Below the pieces are notes generated by a model that worked only from the letters and a program-made list of their open reading frames with translations, was not told the origin of the DNA and ran no database searches. A stretch of DNA of 64,000 nt from Frisingicoccus caecimuris (GTDB taxonomy: Bacteria; Bacillota; Clostridia; Lachnospirales; Lachnospiraceae). The first letter of the stretch is position 1; the number at the start of each line of letters is the position of its first letter. Positions 8,106-16,475 of the stretch are shown in pieces. The stretch spans positions 177,449-241,448 of the forward strand of contig NZ_SLXA01000004.1 of the NCBI RefSeq assembly GCF_004340975.1. Reading direction: 5' to 3'. The translations under genes and the position numbers were made by a program.

Positions 8106-8205
8106 TTTCCACATCCTTTCTGGCGGAGAGCCGGCTGATCTGCAGGCAGCACATCAGTACAACGCCGAAAATTCCGCCCAGGGTAAACGCAATAAATTCA
8201 CTCAT
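8065..8205 (-). CDS. Small membrane protein (DUF3789-like, 46 aa)
   Basis: An ATG at 8205 has AAAAGGAG 8 nt upstream and opens a 46-codon frame ending in TGA at 8065. Residues 3-24 form one membrane helix (FIAFTLGGIFGVVLMCCLQ), followed by a short charged cytoplasmic tail. Size, the Gly-rich helix and the position between a PcfM-like gene and mobC fit the DUF3789 proteins of Tn1549-like elements. The 3' end overlaps the mobC start by 41 nt. Function is unknown. Confidence 0.7.
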   Translation of the reverse strand: MSEFIAFTLGGIFGVVLMCCLQISRLSARKDVENEKPKRTDPVSSE

Positions 8206-8227
8206 TCTTAAACTCCTTTTCTTCACT

Positions 8228-8310
8228 GGGGTATTAGGGGATGCCCCCTAACAAGCGAATTTGGAATCCAGAAGATTTCTGGATAACCAAATTCAGTGCT
8301 TGGTAAGACA
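8228..8310. other. Candidate origin of transfer (oriT)
   Basis: A gene-free gap beside mobC and the relaxase holds two inverted repeats. One is TTAGGGG/CCCCTAA at 8234-8251. The other is a near-perfect long stem at 8257-8294: outer arms GAATTTGG and CCAAATTC, inner arms ATCCAGAA and TTCTGGAT, loop GAT. Strong hairpins immediately upstream of mobC and relaxase genes are typical of oriT regions of MOBP systems. There is no T-run, so a terminator is less likely. The nick site cannot be identified by eye; the junction between the two repeats (CTAACAAGCG, 8248-8257) is a plausible place. Confidence 0.45.
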
Positions 8311-8604
8311 TCACTCCTCGCACTCGTCCTCGTACACACATTCTCCGCAAACGGAACAGAAGTACGGGCAGCCCGAACAGCAGTCGTCCTCATCTGTTTC
8401 TTCTTCGACTGATTCTTCAAGACCGTCCTCCCGGTCTACGGTGACGACAGCTTCACCGCCAATGAAATCCTCATCAGAAAAGTCGATCAGGTCAGTGTCA
8501 AACAGGATGGTTTCTGTCTTTTCTTTTACCTGTTCCGGGGTTTCCGCATATACGGAAATGGTCTTTTGATAGTGTCCAGTCAGAGTAACCTTAAATTTTT
8601 TCAA
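8311..8604 (-). CDS. DpnD/PcfM-like small acidic protein
   Basis: The likely start is the TTG at 8604 (GAGG 8 nt upstream), which gives a 97-residue protein beginning LKKFKVTLTGHYQKTISVYAE. This beta-strand pattern matches DpnD/PcfM family proteins of conjugative elements. The C-terminus carries an acidic stretch and a cysteine cluster (CCSGCPYFCSVCGECVYEDEC), which suggests a small metal-binding knuckle. An upstream ATG (8721) would run through the 3' end of the primase-like gene and is unlikely to be used. It lies between the primase-like gene and the oriT candidate. Function is unknown. Confidence 0.65.
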   Translation of the reverse strand: MKKFKVTLTGHYQKTISVYAETPEQVKEKTETILFDTDLIDFSDEDFIGGEAVVTVDREDGLEESVEEETDEDDCCSGCPYFCSVCGECVYEDECEE

Positions 8605-8677
8605 TGAATTTTCCTCGCTTTCTTTGTTCAATTTAATTTCAATGCCGTGGTGTTTCCTTCTAAAAATCAGTGGACAA

Positions 8678-9661
8678 TCAACGGGCATCCCTCCTTTCAT
8701 GGTTCCGATTCGGCCTTGCAATTCCTAAATAGGACAATAAAAAATCGTTGAAATCCTTACCGACAGGCGGTGGATCATCAACGATCTGATAGTCTTTCTG
8801 CAACAATTCTTTTAAGGCGGCAGTACAGAGTCTGCCTGTTTTGTCATTGTCCAGATGCAGAAAAATGGTCTTTACTTGTGGATTTCCCTTCAAAAAGGTG
8901 GAAAGGGCAATGGGGATTTTGCTGTCCTTTATCTCTTTCTTTGGCTGATACACGCCCGAAAGAGAAAGCAGATTTTCTTTTTTGTAGTCCTTACCTTCAC
9001 ATTTAAGCAGGGTAGCATAGGAGAGTAAATCAATGGCGGCTTCAAACAGATGCACCGACTGGCAAGGCTCTCTTGCCAGAAGGCGGAAGGAATACCGCTT
9101 GTCACTTCCCGATGCATCGCCCTTAAAAGAGCTGGCCATCGTTCCACGATAGGCCGCATACTTAGGAGTTCCGCTTTCATCCTTGCCGATAAAAACAACA
9201 TTGTGATACCTGGCACTTTCATAAATCGTACCGTCTGCAATGCACTCCTGAATGATCTGAAAATCAATGCCACGTCCGAAAAGATACTGGGTCACTCGGT
9301 CACAGTCTTTATTCCTGGGTGGCAGAAGAAGAACTTTCGGTTCCTTTTTGGGTGCAGAAACAGGCGGCGGACTCCAACTTGCGGTAATACCTGCCAGAGC
9401 TTCCACAGCTTCTACAAAGCTGTATTCCTTGACTTTGATCAGATAGTCCAGGGCAGAAACACCGCCAAAACCTCTTGACCACCAGTACCATTTGCCATTG
9501 GAAATCTTCAAACTGTCGTGTTCTCTGGTGCAGTAAACATTCCTCGCCACATGCTTCAGATTGTCTGGTTCATACCTCTGCAAGTAGGAAAGCAAGTCCA
9601 TCTGCCGTGCCTGCTCAATCACGGCAGGGTCAAGCTGCACATAAGGTCTGTTACTTCTCAT
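8678..9661 (-). CDS. DUF3991/TOPRIM primase-like protein
   Basis: A 327-residue protein. Residues 10-100 hold a CHC2-like N-terminal part (ARNVYCTREHDSLKISNGKWYWWSRGFGG, in which the cysteine is followed by a Trp-rich strand). Residues 105-190 match DUF3991. The C-terminal TOPRIM domain has its acidic residues in LFEAAIDLLSYATLL and IFLHLDNDKTGR. Such proteins are regular members of Tn1549-like ICEs and probably prime the complementary strand of transferred DNA or drive element replication; this is inferred from the fold. AGGAGG lies 11 nt before the ATG. A terminator-like hairpin at 9691-9725 stands directly upstream, so expression may depend on read-through or a local promoter. Confidence 0.8.
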   Translation of the reverse strand: MRSNRPYVQLDPAVIEQARQMDLLSYLQRYEPDNLKHVARNVYCTREHDSLKISNGKWYWWSRGFGGVSALDYLIKVKEYSFVEAVEALAGITASWSPPPVSAPKKEPKVLLLPPRNKDCDRVTQYLFGRGIDFQIIQECIADGTIYESARYHNVVFIGKDESGTPKYAAYRGTMASSFKGDASGSDKRYSFRLLAREPCQSVHLFEAAIDLLSYATLLKCEGKDYKKENLLSLSGVYQPKKEIKDSKIPIALSTFLKGNPQVKTIFLHLDNDKTGRLCTAALKELLQKDYQIVDDPPPVGKDFNDFLLSYLGIARPNRNHERRDAR

Positions 9662-9686
9662 TCAATAAAATCACCTCCTGAAATAG

Positions 9687-9725
9687 AAAAAGCCGAGGGA
9701 TTTTCGTAATGAAAACCTCTCGGCT
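9687..9725 (-). terminator. Hairpin terminator upstream of the primase-like gene
   Basis: On the minus strand an AGCCGAG...CTCGGCT stem with extra GAAAA/TTTTC pairing is followed by TTTTTC. It ends transcription of the gene at 9745-10605, or acts as a leader attenuator for the gene at 8678. Its upstream flank TTTACATAGCCG recurs at the two hairpins before parA (33629-33703). Confidence 0.7.
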
Positions 9726-9744
9726 ATGTAAATTATTAATCAAT

Positions 9745-10605
9745 TCAATACTTAGGAACATGAAAATATTCCAATGTATTTTCCTCTTTGTCCAAATCTT
9801 TTCTTTTGCAAACTGTTACATTTTTAAATAAAATCTTTCTGTCATCAACAGGAAATATATCGTAATATGTTCTTGGATCATCTTCTTTGACTTTAGATGC
9901 GTCAAAAAGCTGTACTAAGATATTATGTGCATTATTATAAAATAAATTGTATGCACATTTCGGAGTAATTGGAAATACTTTGCAAAAACAAATTTGCGTC
10001 ACCAAAAAATTGAGTTCCTTGCCTGCATTTTTTCTTTTATCAAAAAGTCTTTCATGTAACTCGCAATTCTTTTTGATGAACCGTCTTTCCAAAGTAGGAT
10101 ATATATGAACCGAATAATGGCGCTTATCCTCCTGCACTAAGGACATTTGGATATTTCCCTCATTGACATTGTTATTGTCGTTCCAAGCTAATAGTGTATT
10201 AAAAAAATCAATTCCAACCTTTTTATCGGAAAATCCAAATCCAAGTATTAAATTTTTCTCATCAGTAGCACCAACCATGCATATCCACTTGCTGGAATCC
10301 CAGTTTTGCGGCATTGGCTGAACAAGCATAATATTGTGAGTGAATATAATTTGTTCAAATACCTGCTCAATAATAAATAATATAAGTGAAAAAGCCAATG
10401 AATAGTACCACTCTGAAAAGGTGAAAATCGAGGATATAATGCCAACTAATGTGAGTATTCGAAGTATAAATTTTACTTTTTTTTGATGCTTTTCATTTAT
10501 TTTTATGTGAGGAATTTTATTCAAGATTACAATGTCGAACTTGGAACGAAAATAATGAATCTTAATTTGGATTCGTCGAATTGCTCTGCGAACTCTATTG
10601 ATCAT
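9745..10605 (-). CDS. Unknown membrane-associated protein (AT-rich cargo)
   Basis: I do not recognise this 286-residue protein. It starts with a basic amphipathic segment (INRVRRAIRRIQIKIHYFRSKF), then has two adjacent hydrophobic helices (about 45-62 and 66-88) forming a membrane hairpin. A soluble domain of about 190 residues follows, rich in Asn, Lys, Phe and Tyr. No nuclease, ATPase or protease motif is seen. Base composition is clearly more AT-rich than the surrounding ICE genes, and it has its own flanks: a terminator-like hairpin downstream and direct repeats CTATGTAAA at 9724-9732 and 10682-10690. It sits between core ICE genes, a usual place for accessory cargo. A phage-defence or exclusion role with a membrane anchor is possible but unsupported by any motif. 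No clear ribosome binding site precedes the ATG. Confidence 0.6.
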   Translation of the reverse strand: MINRVRRAIRRIQIKIHYFRSKFDIVILNKIPHIKINEKHQKKVKFILRILTLVGIISSIFTFSEWYYSLAFSLILFIIEQVFEQIIFTHNIMLVQPMPQNWDSSKWICMVGATDEKNLILGFGFSDKKVGIDFFNTLLAWNDNNNVNEGNIQMSLVQEDKRHYSVHIYPTLERRFIKKNCELHERLFDKRKNAGKELNFLVTQICFCKVFPITPKCAYNLFYNNAHNILVQLFDASKVKEDDPRTYYDIFPVDDRKILFKNVTVCKRKDLDKEENTLEYFHVPKY

Positions 10606-10685
10606 TATATTATAACACTTCTTTCATTTTTGCTTTTTGATTTATAGTAACATATACTGTAGATTATTTCTATCATATTGTCTAT

Positions 10686-10718
10686 GTAAAAGACGGCATT
10701 AGCTTTATACCAATGCCG
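10686..10718 (-). terminator. Terminator after the small gene at 10738
   Basis: The minus strand shows CGGCATT paired with AATGCCG around an 11-nt loop, followed by TCTTTTAC. It lies 20 nt after the stop codon of the upstream gene and separates it from the cargo gene. Confidence 0.6.
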
Positions 10719-10737
10719 CCTTTCTTTGATTATTCAG

Positions 10738-11067
10738 TTATAAAATTCCTGCTTTTTTCAGATACCCAACGCCATCATAACATCCACGGAAGTAAACCGT
10801 CTGAATTTCAATATCTGTAAGATTATTCCTAAGCTCCATGACTTTGATCAGAGCTGCACATTCCTGCTGGGATAATTCCGCTGCAGTTTCGGTATCAACA
10901 GCCTCCAGCACTTTAGGATATTGTTGAAATATCGCTTCCATCTGTTCCTGAATGGCACGGTAGTCCTCATTGCTTTCCGTCAGTTTCGCAATCACGGAGC
11001 TTAGATATTCACGAAAGATATTGCTGTGGGCATCTACAAAGGTTTCAAATCTGAACTCGTCAGACAC
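10738..11067 (-). CDS. Small conserved ICE protein (109 aa)
   Basis: The GTG at 11067 has GGAGG 8 nt upstream and is the best start; it gives a protein beginning MSDEFRFETFVDAHSNIFREYL. It is mostly alpha-helical and acidic, with an Asn-Leu-Thr segment and a C-terminal VYFRGCYDGVGYLKKAGIL, which recurs in small proteins of ICEs and plasmids of Clostridia. There is no membrane segment. A good promoter lies 35 nt upstream (11102-11130), and a terminator follows, so it forms its own transcription unit right after the helicase gene. The function is unknown. Confidence 0.65.
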   Translation of the reverse strand: MSDEFRFETFVDAHSNIFREYLSSVIAKLTESNEDYRAIQEQMEAIFQQYPKVLEAVDTETAAELSQQECAALIKVMELRNNLTDIEIQTVYFRGCYDGVGYLKKAGIL

Positions 11068-11101
11068 CTCTCTCACCTCCGATAGTTTCAATTCTACACT
11101 T

Positions 11102-11130
11102 ATTATACTGCCCACATTTCTGCAATACAA
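11102..11130 (-). promoter_or_regulatory. Promoter for the 109-aa protein gene
   Basis: Minus strand: -35 TTGTAT and -10 TATAAT separated by 17 nt, within the 3' flank of the helicase gene and about 35 nt before the GTG start. Confidence 0.6.
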
Positions 11131-11147
11131 ATGTGCAAAACGAGAAT

Positions 11148-12756
11148 TTATCTCTCCCGGCTGGCACATTTTCTTTCGGGCGGTTCCTCACTTTGCTCCG
11201 GCTCTGCGTCAAGCACAGTGGGGTCTTTCTGGTCTAAATTCAGCTCGATGTTGAGGGCATTGAGCCGTTCTGATTTCTCTTTCAGCTCATCTACAAAGGC
11301 AAATGGCTTTTCTACCTCGATCTTAGCGGTTTCAAGCTGCTCCATCGTTTCTGCCTTTTTGATTTTTGCGGCTTCCAGTTTTACAGGGATTTTCGCAAGC
11401 TCATTTTCAACTCGTGTCAGGTTACCCAGTGGATCAGTACCTAAATCTACCTTGTGCTTTGCCTTTCCGCAAAGATATAAACAGTAATGGGCATTGAAAG
11501 TATCATAGAAAACTTCCAGTTTGAACCCACGATAGCTTCCGATTTCCGCAGGCTCGGCCATCGGATATTCTTTGCAGACCGCAAGAAGCATTTCACCTGC
11601 GGCGGCTTTTTCCGTATAAGTGATTCCTTTTAAGGTCATCGGACAGAACTTTTCTTCACCCTGCGGCTGATGCTGCCGGGCAAGGGAAGCATCGGCTTCA
11701 TAGCAGACAATCCGCTGTTCACACTCCTTAATGGTCTGCGGGAAATATTTCAGTATCCTGTCCTCAAGGTCATAATGTTCCGAAAGATAGCTCTGCTTCA
11801 GGACTTTGAGCTTGGAAACCTGAATGTCTAAGTCCATTTTTTCCTTGAAACGCTCGTCCCCTGTGGCAAGCATTTTGACTTCCGCAAAGGAAAGGGCCAC
11901 CTCATCCACATCTTCCGCAGAGCGGACAGGACTTTTGCTGGTCATGATCTGGGAGATAAATTTCTGCTTCGATTCCACCAGCTGATAGAGATAGGCATCA
12001 AAGGTCTGCTCCGTCACATAACGGTAAACCTGAACTTCCGGGAACATGTTTCCCTGACGCTCAATACGTCCCTGGCGCTGTTCCAGATCGGATGGACGCC
12101 ACGGGCAATCCAGATTATGAATGGCAATGAGTCTGTCCTGTACGTTGGTACCTGCGCCCATCTTAGGGGTTGAACCCAGCAGCACACGGACTTCGCCGCT
12201 TCTGACCTTTGCAAACAGTTCCTTTTTCTGTGCATCACTGGTGGCTTCATGGATAAACCGTATCTGTTCGGCAGGGATGCCACGGGCAATCAACTTTTCC
12301 CGGATGTCATCGTAGACATTAAAAGTCCCGTCATTTTTCGGGGTAGACAGGTCACAGAACACCAGCTGGGTTGCTTTCGTGTCTGTATATTCTTCCCAGA
12401 TACGGTACACGTTGTCCACACAGGCATTCACCTTGCTGTTGGGATCATCCGGCAGCATGGGGTCGATCATCCTCTGGTCAAGGGCAAGTTTTCGACCATC
12501 GTTGGTAATCTTGAGCATGTTGTCCACATTCGGCTCCACAAGCCTTGCACGGACTTTTTCTGCTCGTTTGGCAAGGGAAGCGACCAGTTCCGTCTGGATT
12601 TCACTTGGCCTGGTCTTGATGTTGTGGTACTTGACCGCCGGAACAGGGAGCTTCAGCATATCGGCGGTCTGAATATCCGCCACCTCCCGGAACATCAGCA
12701 TCAGCTCCGGCAGGTTGAAAAACTTGGCAAAGCGGGTTTTCGCCCGGTAATTGGTT
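11148..12756 (-). pseudogene. ICE methylase-helicase, C-terminal fragment
   Basis: This is the 3' part of the giant gene whose 5' part lies at 19059-25775; a transposon separates the two. The frame can be followed from the junction (PEGTNYRAKTRFAKFFNLPELM) through the second RecA-like lobe of an SNF2-type helicase. Visible helicase motifs are TQLVFCDLS, VLLGSTPKMGAGTNVQDRL and the motif VI region DLEQRQGRIERQGN. A coiled-coil and acidic C-terminus follow. The first internal ATG (12701) could allow a fragment to be made, but it would lack the ATP-binding lobe. Excision of the transposon could in principle restore the complete gene, because the two halves join inside the conserved PEG codons. 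Confidence 0.88.
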
Positions 12757-12774
12757 CCCTCGGGGTCGAGTTTG

Positions 12775-12963
12775 TCAAGATACTTTTTGTGGACTTTCTA
12801 AATTAAATGATTTGTCCGTAAAGAAATCGCCCAAAACCTCGTGCTTGCAGATGTCTTGAAACACCGTATTCAAAGGCTTTTTGGCACTTTCGGACTGCTT
12901 TACATTTACGATGAATGTTGTCTTTCCAATTCGCTGTGAATAAGAATATTTCTGTTCTTTCAT
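12775..12963 (-). CDS. tnpW: TnpW family transposon-encoded protein
   Basis: A 62-residue protein starting MKEQKYSYSQRIGKTTFIVNV, the family signature (Y-S/T-Y, RIG.TT, VNV), followed by SESAKK and an amphipathic helix that normally ends the protein (FQDICKHEV). TnpW is found near the far end of Tn4451-type elements and its role is not known. Its stop codon lies about 14 nt inside the left junction with the helicase gene, confirming it as the last gene of the transposon. Residues after about 45 may be encoded by end sequence rather than by a conserved domain. Confidence 0.8.
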   Translation of the reverse strand: MKEQKYSYSQRIGKTTFIVNVKQSESAKKPLNTVFQDICKHEVLGDFFTDKSFNLESPQKVS

Positions 12964-13044
12964 ATAGTCAGTTCCTCTCTTTCATAAAATTTGATTGCTG
13001 GGCATTCACATTAGAGCACCCAGTAACCGCAGATTTTCAATATA

Positions 13045-13073
13045 TCAAGAAGTCATTAAGTCGTGAGTATAAT
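13045..13073. repeat. 29-bp inverted repeat, left copy
   Basis: The sequence beginning TCAAGAAGTCATTAAG is the exact reverse complement of 16476-16504. It lies just after the stop of the MobV gene. The two copies bracket the mob-ATPase-SnoaL block inside the transposon. A diverged third copy lies at 1101-1127. Confidence 0.85.
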
Positions 13074-13081
13074 GGAAATGG

Positions 13082-14347
13082 TTATCTTTCCATACCACGC
13101 TTGTTTCTTCGAGCCTTGATACGCTCCTGTCGTTCTTTTTCCCTTGCTTCTTTTTCGGCTCGTTCCTGTGCTTCCTTAAAAGAAAAAAGTTGCTTCACTT
13201 TTTCGGTAAAAAGTTTAGCAACTTCGGGGAAATGCTCCAACGCTTGAAGAAAAGGTCTGCACTTTTCTTTCAGTTCGTTGTATTTAGTTTTCATTCTTTC
13301 GAGCGCGTTTGCACAGTCAAAATATTTCTGTCGGTAATAGTTGGCACTCTGTTCTAATTCGCTAATTTCCGCACGACTTGTAATGCCCTCTTTGGCAAGG
13401 GCAGTAAGCTCAGAATAATCCTCTTTGGAGATTGCCATTTTACCTGTGATTGTTTTCTGCCCCATACGGTCAATCTCGTTATAGGTTTTAGAAACATTAC
13501 GGGCAGGCTCATACTTCATCTGTTCATGCTGAATGCGCTTCTGCAACTTCTCCAAGCGTTCCTTGTCCTGCTTGATTTGATATTGCAGGGAAGTAAGATG
13601 TTCGGCGGTACTTCCGTATTCGCCACGCTGAAAGCCTTTGAAGCCTTGCTCCGTCATATGGTTAAACAATTCATCTTGCAGAATACTGTATGAAGCTCGG
13701 AACATCGGTTTTCCGTTCTTTCTGAGAAGCGGATTGCCTTTTTCGTCGGTCAGCGGAATATCCGATTTCCATTTCTTTGAATGGCTGATTTGATGAACAA
13801 CTTCCTTAACCGTTCCTCGCAGTTTTTCATCTTTGCAACGCTTGCTCCATAGGATTTCTTTCTCCACCACAGGCAGAACCATAGCATGAAGATGATAGTG
13901 GTACACCTCTTTCCCAAGTTCCTCGGTTGCCGCTATATTGATTTCATCAGCGTGCATTACTGCCGATATTACATTTTCAGCACCGAATTTTTCTTCGATG
14001 AAATGGAACGCTTCTTCATAAAACTGCTTTGCGTATTCGTAGCCGCCGTTACGCTCGAAGTACATCGTGTTCACATCAATCACAATTTCATTGAAGATCG
14101 TTGCGTCTTTCCTCAACCCACGAAGCGACACCAAACCGTCAGTTTCCATCTGCTTTAATTGTTCCATATAAGTCGGGGCAGTCGGTGTTTTGAAATGCAC
14201 ATTAAATGGTATGCGTTCCTCAATGACATTCATATTTTCATAGGTTTCATTTTTGCGCTCGTTGTGTCTTTCTGCTTTGCTGACATCGGAAGCGGTGTAC
14301 TTTTTAACCCTTGCACAACTCATATCCGCTTTGTTGTTTTTAGCCAT
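13082..14347 (-). CDS. MobV-family relaxase (Pre/Mob, TnpZ-like)
   Basis: A 421-residue mobilization protein. The N-terminal relaxase domain (about 1-210) ends its catalytic part with the metal-binding triad in VYHYHLHAMVLP (His150, His152, His154). An N-terminal segment rich in Arg, Lys, Asn and Glu with NVIEERIPFNVHF corresponds to the MobV motif I region. The C-terminal half is a long coiled coil (about 250-400) with a basic end. In Tn4451 the equivalent protein TnpZ allows mobilization of the excised circle by conjugative plasmids. Here it would let the transposon use ICE or plasmid transfer machinery. A matching oriT should lie upstream in 14348-14527; I could not identify it. Confidence 0.85.
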   Translation of the reverse strand: MAKNNKADMSCARVKKYTASDVSKAERHNERKNETYENMNVIEERIPFNVHFKTPTAPTYMEQLKQMETDGLVSLRGLRKDATIFNEIVIDVNTMYFERNGGYEYAKQFYEEAFHFIEEKFGAENVISAVMHADEINIAATEELGKEVYHYHLHAMVLPVVEKEILWSKRCKDEKLRGTVKEVVHQISHSKKWKSDIPLTDEKGNPLLRKNGKPMFRASYSILQDELFNHMTEQGFKGFQRGEYGSTAEHLTSLQYQIKQDKERLEKLQKRIQHEQMKYEPARNVSKTYNEIDRMGQKTITGKMAISKEDYSELTALAKEGITSRAEISELEQSANYYRQKYFDCANALERMKTKYNELKEKCRPFLQALEHFPEVAKLFTEKVKQLFSFKEAQERAEKEAREKERQERIKARRNKRGMER

Positions 14348-14527
14348 TTTCGTTCTCCTTTCTCGGCAGGGCGAAGCCGTTACACAACATTCTTTGAATG
14401 TGTGTAACCCACTATGACACTTTCAGACTTCGTCTGCAAAGATGTCGTGGGCAAGGGTGTTCCCCCTTGACCTCCTTTGATACCTCAATCATAAAATCAG
14501 ACTGTCCCATCAGCAGACAGTCCGTTT

Positions 14528-15544
14528 TTATTCTCTCGATATATCGCCCATCGGCAAAGACCAGTACCACAGAAAACCTTTCTTTCGGGAAATAACTCCT
14601 GTGTTCTTCTTTGCCTTTTTGATGGTCGATTTCTTGAACCCTGCGGCTTCAAGTTTTTCTTCACAATCTGAAGAAAGCATTTCTCCGTCTTTCAGCATTT
14701 CCATCAGAAATGCTTTCGCCTTGACTTCCTTATCGTTGGGTCTGCCAATTTTCGGGGCAAGGGACTGGAACGCTTCTTCTGCTGTCATTTCCATTTCGGA
14801 AATGAAGTCCACACCTTTCTCAGATACTTCAAACAGAATGGCAGAGCCTGTCGGGGCAAGGTTGGATTTTACCTGCACCAAATATCTTTCCGCAGGTACT
14901 TCCTTGTTCGGTGTGCGTGTGATTGCAAGAATACTTCTTGCAGCACCCGCAATGTCAATCGAACCATTGGTACGGTAAAGGGGGTTGGTGTCTTTCATCT
15001 TGTTCATATGAGCGATAATCACAATCGCACAGCCAGTATCTTTCGCAACCGCTATCAGATGATTAAACTCGGCTCGTGTTTCGTTGGCATTGTTCATCGA
15101 ACAGATTTCTCCGATATAGGAACTCATCGGGTCAAGAATTAAAAGTTTTGCGTGGTACATCTCAATCGCTTCACGAATACGGTTATCCCCAAAGGATAAA
15201 GACTTTTCATCTTCCCTGATGAAGATAAGGTTCTCTCCGTTGCCACCGGCAGAGTTAAAGCGAGGTACTACCGTATCGTCTGCGTCATCTTCCGTTGTCT
15301 GATAGATGATAGTCACAGGCTCGTTTTCTTCCGTTTCGGTAAAGGGCAGAGGTTCGCCCTTTGAGAGCAGGGCGGCAACGGAAAGCATTAGCTTGCTTTT
15401 TCCATCGCCCGGATCGCCCTGCAACAGCGTAACCTTGCCAAACGGAATATACGGATACCACAGCCATTTCACTTCTTTCGGCTCGATTTCGCTTGCCTTG
15501 ACAACTTCAAGAGGTACGCTGACAGTCATTTCATTTTCAATCAT
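14528..15544 (-). CDS. RepA-like AAA ATPase/helicase
   Basis: The ATG at 15544 (AAAGGAG 10 nt upstream) gives 338 residues; a longer upstream reading would overlap the small Cys-rich gene. Walker A is GDPGDGKS at residues 43-50 after FGKVTLLQ, Walker B is KLLILDPMSSYIG, and VIIAHMNK and GSIDIAGAARSILAI follow. These are the features of RepA/DnaB-type hexameric ATPases found in mobilizable elements and phages. The C-terminus carries a helix-turn-helix-like segment (CEEKLEAAGFKKSTIKKAKKNTGVISRKKGF). The likely role is replication or maintenance of the circular form. It overlaps the small gene upstream by 8 nt. Confidence 0.75.
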   Translation of the reverse strand: MIENEMTVSVPLEVVKASEIEPKEVKWLWYPYIPFGKVTLLQGDPGDGKSKLMLSVAALLSKGEPLPFTETEENEPVTIIYQTTEDDADDTVVPRFNSAGGNGENLIFIREDEKSLSFGDNRIREAIEMYHAKLLILDPMSSYIGEICSMNNANETRAEFNHLIAVAKDTGCAIVIIAHMNKMKDTNPLYRTNGSIDIAGAARSILAITRTPNKEVPAERYLVQVKSNLAPTGSAILFEVSEKGVDFISEMEMTAEEAFQSLAPKIGRPNDKEVKAKAFLMEMLKDGEMLSSDCEEKLEAAGFKKSTIKKAKKNTGVISRKKGFLWYWSLPMGDISRE

Positions 15545-15716
15545 TTTTATTTGTTCTCCTTTTCGATAAATATTTCGGGCAAAGCACCACGATACAGCGG
15601 AAACTCTGCTTACAGTCATTCCTGCATTTTCTGCAAAGTTCGTTGTAGGTAATGCGATTACGGTCATTCAGAAACAATGCCCATTCTTGTTTCCGTTTCT
15701 TGCTCATTCTTGGCAT
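15537..15716 (-). CDS. Small cysteine-rich basic protein (59 aa)
   Basis: The ATG at 15716 (AAGGTGG 6 nt upstream) opens a protein starting MPRMSKKRKQEWALFLNDRNR. It has a C-terminal cysteine group (CRKCRNDC and two more Cys) that looks like a small zinc finger. The stop overlaps the ATPase start, so the two genes are translated together. Basic charge and the metal knuckle suggest nucleic-acid binding. No family name can be given. Confidence 0.6.
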   Translation of the reverse strand: MPRMSKKRKQEWALFLNDRNRITYNELCRKCRNDCKQSFRCIVVLCPKYLSKRRTNKND

Positions 15717-15892
15717 ATCAATCCACCTTTCCGTTTGAAAATAAAAAAACCACAGGAAAGATACTTGAAACCTTTTTGTGTATCTTTTAGGGGCGAAAAT
15801 CGGAGAAAATCCCCGTTCTAAGCCTTTCAAAAAATCACACAAGGTATTTGTACTAACCTGTGGTTATGTATGAATTTGTTGGTTTTAGGTAA

Positions 15893-15920
15893 CAAAAAAA
15901 CACCGTATTGCTACGATGTT
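15893..15920 (-). terminator. Terminator after the SnoaL-like gene
   Basis: On the minus strand TACGGTGT and ACATCGTA arms pair around a 4-nt loop (one wobble) and are followed by seven T. It separates the SnoaL-like gene from the small Cys-rich/ATPase/mob operon. Confidence 0.7.
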
Positions 15921-15974
15921 TTTCGTTGTTCATATTATGTCTAAGATACTGGCAAACTGGAATTTATAGTCCTC

Positions 15975-16394
15975 TCAAAACCAATTTGCTTTTTCTTCTC
16001 GAAATACGGGAATATCACTATCTCGATATGGATTGTAATTATGAAGATTGCAACCAAACTCTTTTAATGATTTTATTTTGTTATCCTGTGTCCATACAAT
16101 TAAAGATATTCCGTCAAATTCTTCAACATTTCCATTATTCATTTTGCTTTTAAAATACCACTCCACGATTGTTTGATTGCCTTGATGAAAAAATTGCTTA
16201 ATCTCCCAGACAAGAACACTTCCGCGTGTATTCCATTCGTCAAACCAGTGCTTTACCGTTTTGCGGTTTTCATATTTAGGACTCCAACTCTCAGTATATA
16301 CAACATCATCTGTAAAAATATTGTCAATTCCTAAATCTGCTTTCTTAATCCACATATCAAACCATAATCGGATAATTTTTTCTCTCTCGTTCAT
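15975..16394 (-). CDS. SnoaL-like/NTF2-fold protein (cargo)
   Basis: A 139-residue protein with the NTF2-like pattern: an N-terminal helix (EREKIIRLWFDMWIKKAD), DNIFTDDVVYTESWSP, a Trp-rich turn (KHWFDEWN) and beta strands ending with LKEFGCNLHNYNPY. SnoaL-like proteins bind small ligands, and some are isomerases or hydrolases. No specific substrate can be read from the sequence. It has its own terminator and lies inside the 29-bp inverted repeats, so it is probably the passenger gene of this transposon, where Tn4451 itself carries catP. Confidence 0.7.
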   Translation of the reverse strand: MNEREKIIRLWFDMWIKKADLGIDNIFTDDVVYTESWSPKYENRKTVKHWFDEWNTRGSVLVWEIKQFFHQGNQTIVEWYFKSKMNNGNVEEFDGISLIVWTQDNKIKSLKEFGCNLHNYNPYRDSDIPVFREEKANWF

Positions 16395-16475
16395 AAAGTA
16401 CCTCCATAACTTCCGATTTGTCGCTCACAAGCAAAAGTATTGTACCACATCTTTACGAATTTTTCTACCACTTCG

